Of a stretch of 22,769 nucleotides of DNA, positions 21,956 through 22,769 are shown in pieces. A program made the position numbers and the translations under genes. The stretch covers positions 1 through 22,769 of IMG/VR virus record IMGVR_UViG_3300011114_000873. The stretch is one strand, 5' to 3'. Below the pieces are notes generated by a model that was not told the origin of the DNA, ran no database searches, and saw nothing but the letters and a program-made list of their open reading frames with translations. Every line of letters starts with the position of its first letter. Positions within the stretch are counted from its first letter, which is position 1. The DNA comes from a virus.

Positions 21956-22343
21956 GGATGACCTCACCTTCTATGACTCGGGCCTGCGCTTGGGCCAGGG
22001 CGTCGGTTATCGAGATCTGCTGCGCGACGTCAACCTGAACGTGCGTCTTCGCGACCCAGCCGTGCTGGTGCTTCAGAATCTCCAGCGCCGCCTTGGAGTC
22101 GCCCGCGAACGCAGCATCGTGCAATACATTCGACAACGCAATCTCCGCGTCAGCTCGCCCCTTCGCTACCGCCAAGTCAACCAGCGGATCTGCCGACGCT
22201 AACCGCCGGTACTCGGCCGGCAACATCCCGGCCGCTAACGCCAACGAATCGCCCTTCAACCCCCGGTGCGCGGCGGCGTACAACGCTTCTAACCGCGCCT
22301 CGGTCGCGCTGATGTCGCGGATGGTGAGCGGAAGACCTCGCAT
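21945..22343 (-). CDS. terS: terminase small subunit (132 aa)
   Basis: This is the first gene of the late operon. ATG at 22343 has no strong binding site upstream, so with the promoter called here the leader would be only about 24 nt. The N-terminal half (SATEARLEALYAAAHRGLKG, then DSLALAAGMLPAEYRRLASA) looks like a DNA-binding helix-turn-helix; the middle (GRADAEIALSNVLHDAAFAG, DSKAALEILKHQHGWVAKT) is the oligomerisation region typical of small terminases of this kind; the end (ITDALAQAQARVIEGEVI) is a short tail that may contact the large subunit. It recognises the packaging site and starts headful packaging. The stop overlaps the methyltransferase start. Confidence 0.82.
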   Translation of the reverse strand: MRGLPLTIRDISATEARLEALYAAAHRGLKGDSLALAAGMLPAEYRRLASADPLVDLAVAKGRADAEIALSNVLHDAAFAGDSKAALEILKHQHGWVAKTHVQVDVAQQISITDALAQAQARVIEGEVIHAP

Positions 22344-22355
22344 AAAGTGCCCGTG

Positions 22356-22383
22356 GCTGTAGAACTGCGGGCAGTTCTACAGC
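22356..22383. promoter_or_regulatory. perfect palindrome overlapping -10 and start site: candidate operator
   Basis: Arms GCTGTAGAACTGC (22356-22368) and GCAGTTCTACAGC (22371-22383) are exact complements around GG. The dyad covers the -10 hexamer and the expected start site of the promoter above, the classic place for a repressor or regulator dimer. No T run follows in either direction, so a terminator is less likely; an mRNA 5' hairpin remains possible. Confidence 0.72.
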
Positions 22384-22440
22384 AAAAAAGTTTTTGTGTC
22401 AACGGTAAGCAGGTTTTTTTAGCAAAAAAAAATTTTGTGT
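22371..22440. repeat. imperfect direct repeat of A/T tracts upstream of the promoter
   Basis: The block at 22371-22399 (GCAGTTCTACAGC, AAAAAAGTTTTTGTGT) recurs diverged at 22409-22440 (GCAGGTTTTTTTAGC, AAAAAAAAATTTTGTGT), about 40 bp apart. Both copies carry an A-run/T-run dyad. The copy nearest the gene holds the promoter -10; the second has no good -35. The tracts are likely curved and may act as an UP element. Confidence 0.7.
22374..22402 (-). promoter_or_regulatory. sigma70-type late-operon promoter
   Basis: On the - strand TTGACA (22397-22402), a 17-nt spacer, then TAGAAC (22374-22379; 4 of 6 matches to TATAAT). Transcription would start near 22367, about 24 nt before the small terminase ATG. 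A/T tracts lie upstream, where an UP element would be. It is the only strong promoter match found upstream of the operon. Confidence 0.66.
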
Positions 22441-22769
22441 GGGCCCTACTGTAACTGTAGCGCGGCCGCGCGGGCCCTATCCGGGGGGCCTCTCCCGACC
22501 GCGAATTGCGGCCAGCCGGCCCGCCGTATGCCCGCCAGACCGCGTGTGACGGCCTACAGCGCACGCTAGCGGGCAGAGTGCGGTTACCCTAGCACTACAG
22601 GCGCGCGCGCCTTGTGCGCCATTGTACGCGGCCACACGGGCATATGGCTTGCAGCGGCCCGGACGGCGCAGCCGGCCGGGCTCGATGCCAGGCGCCGGAC
22701 GGCGAAGGGCGGCCGGGCGGACGGCGAGCGGCCGGACGGCCGGACGGGCGGCGAAGGGCGGCCGGGCGC
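22441..22769. other. GC-rich non-coding region with repeats at right end
   Basis: No credible gene is seen. It contains GGGCCCTA twice (22441 and 22472), a 12-bp palindrome GCGCGGCCGCGC (22460-22471) and a 14-bp palindrome AGGCGCGCGCGCCT near 22600. From about 22660 the DNA is built from CGGACGG units. It may hold regulatory or packaging sites, or be the edge of the phage region. Confidence 0.6.
22660..22768. repeat. iterated CGGACGG(C/G) and 19-bp direct repeat
   Basis: CGGACGGC occurs at 22660, 22696, 22718 and 22733, and CGGACGGG at 22741. An exact 19-bp repeat GGCGAAGGGCGGCCGGGCG lies at 22701-22719 and 22750-22768, 49 bp apart. The window ends one base later, so the array may continue. 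Confidence 0.85.

Noticed and set aside
21956-21967. GTG start for the methyltransferase
   Set aside because: The ATG at 21955 has AAGGTGAGG at proper distance; the GTG lies within that site.
22356-22396. Reading the palindrome plus A/T run as an intrinsic terminator
   Set aside because: On either strand the base run following the stem is not a direct T tract, and it coincides with a good promoter; kept as operator.
22289-22564. Possible gene reading through the promoter region on the - strand
   Set aside because: It would cross the A/T tracts and operator and gives an incoherent Lys/Phe run; TerS explains the region better.
1-22769. CRISPR arrays, tRNA genes, insertion sequences, integrase or att sites
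   Set aside because: No regular repeat-spacer pattern, cloverleaf, transposase or recombinase signature was found on either strand.

Overview
The window reads as one arm of a P22-like, short-tailed phage genome (free podovirus or prophage; the window alone cannot decide). No host housekeeping gene, integrase, tRNA, rRNA, IS or CRISPR array is visible. The DNA is GC-rich and the lysis and replication gene styles resemble those of phages of Proteobacteria, perhaps Betaproteobacteria; that host guess is an inference only.

Layout. The left 1.4 kb lies on the + strand: the C-terminal part of an SNF2-type helicase cut by the window edge, a 58-aa follower, and a probable 59-aa zinc-knuckle protein. 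These converge on, and partly overlap antisense, a long - strand late operon that fills 1244-22343. Read in transcription order (right to left) the operon is: small terminase, C5-cytosine methyltransferase, a 73-aa protein, large terminase, a beta-structured 137-aa protein, three very basic small proteins, portal, a Dps/ferritin-like four-helix protein, an 88-aa protein, scaffold, coat, a probable capsid decoration protein, a 54-aa protein, gp4-like and gp10-like tail-hub proteins, a needle-position protein, a tail fibre with a small follower, three ejection (internal virion) proteins, and a lysis cassette (membrane/coiled-coil protein, M15 endopeptidase, holin-like protein, multi-TM protein). 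The backbone order matches P22 genes 3-2-1-8-5-4-10-26-(14)-7-20-16; the extra genes are the accessory content.

Nearly every junction is a start/stop overlap or a gap of a few bases, so the operon appears translationally coupled. A good sigma70-type promoter (TTGACA, 17 bp, TAGAAC) sits just upstream of the small terminase, and a perfect inverted repeat with 13-base arms overlaps its -10 and expected start site: a likely operator for late transcription. Upstream of this lie duplicated A/T tracts and then about 330 bp of GC-rich DNA without a credible gene, ending in iterated CGGACGGC motifs.

Most interesting points: (1) the methyltransferase inside the packaging module carries an about 105-residue N-terminal extension resembling phage virion/polyvalent proteins, suggesting it might be packaged and injected; (2) a Dps-like ferritin-fold candidate is encoded between portal and scaffold; (3) a perfect inverted repeat with 14-base arms plus a second hairpin lie inside the tiny 54-codon gene between head and tail genes; (4) the promoter/operator at the start of the late operon; (5) one beta domain is used twice, in the 137-aa protein and in the needle-position protein. 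All function calls are from reading the sequence, with no database search.
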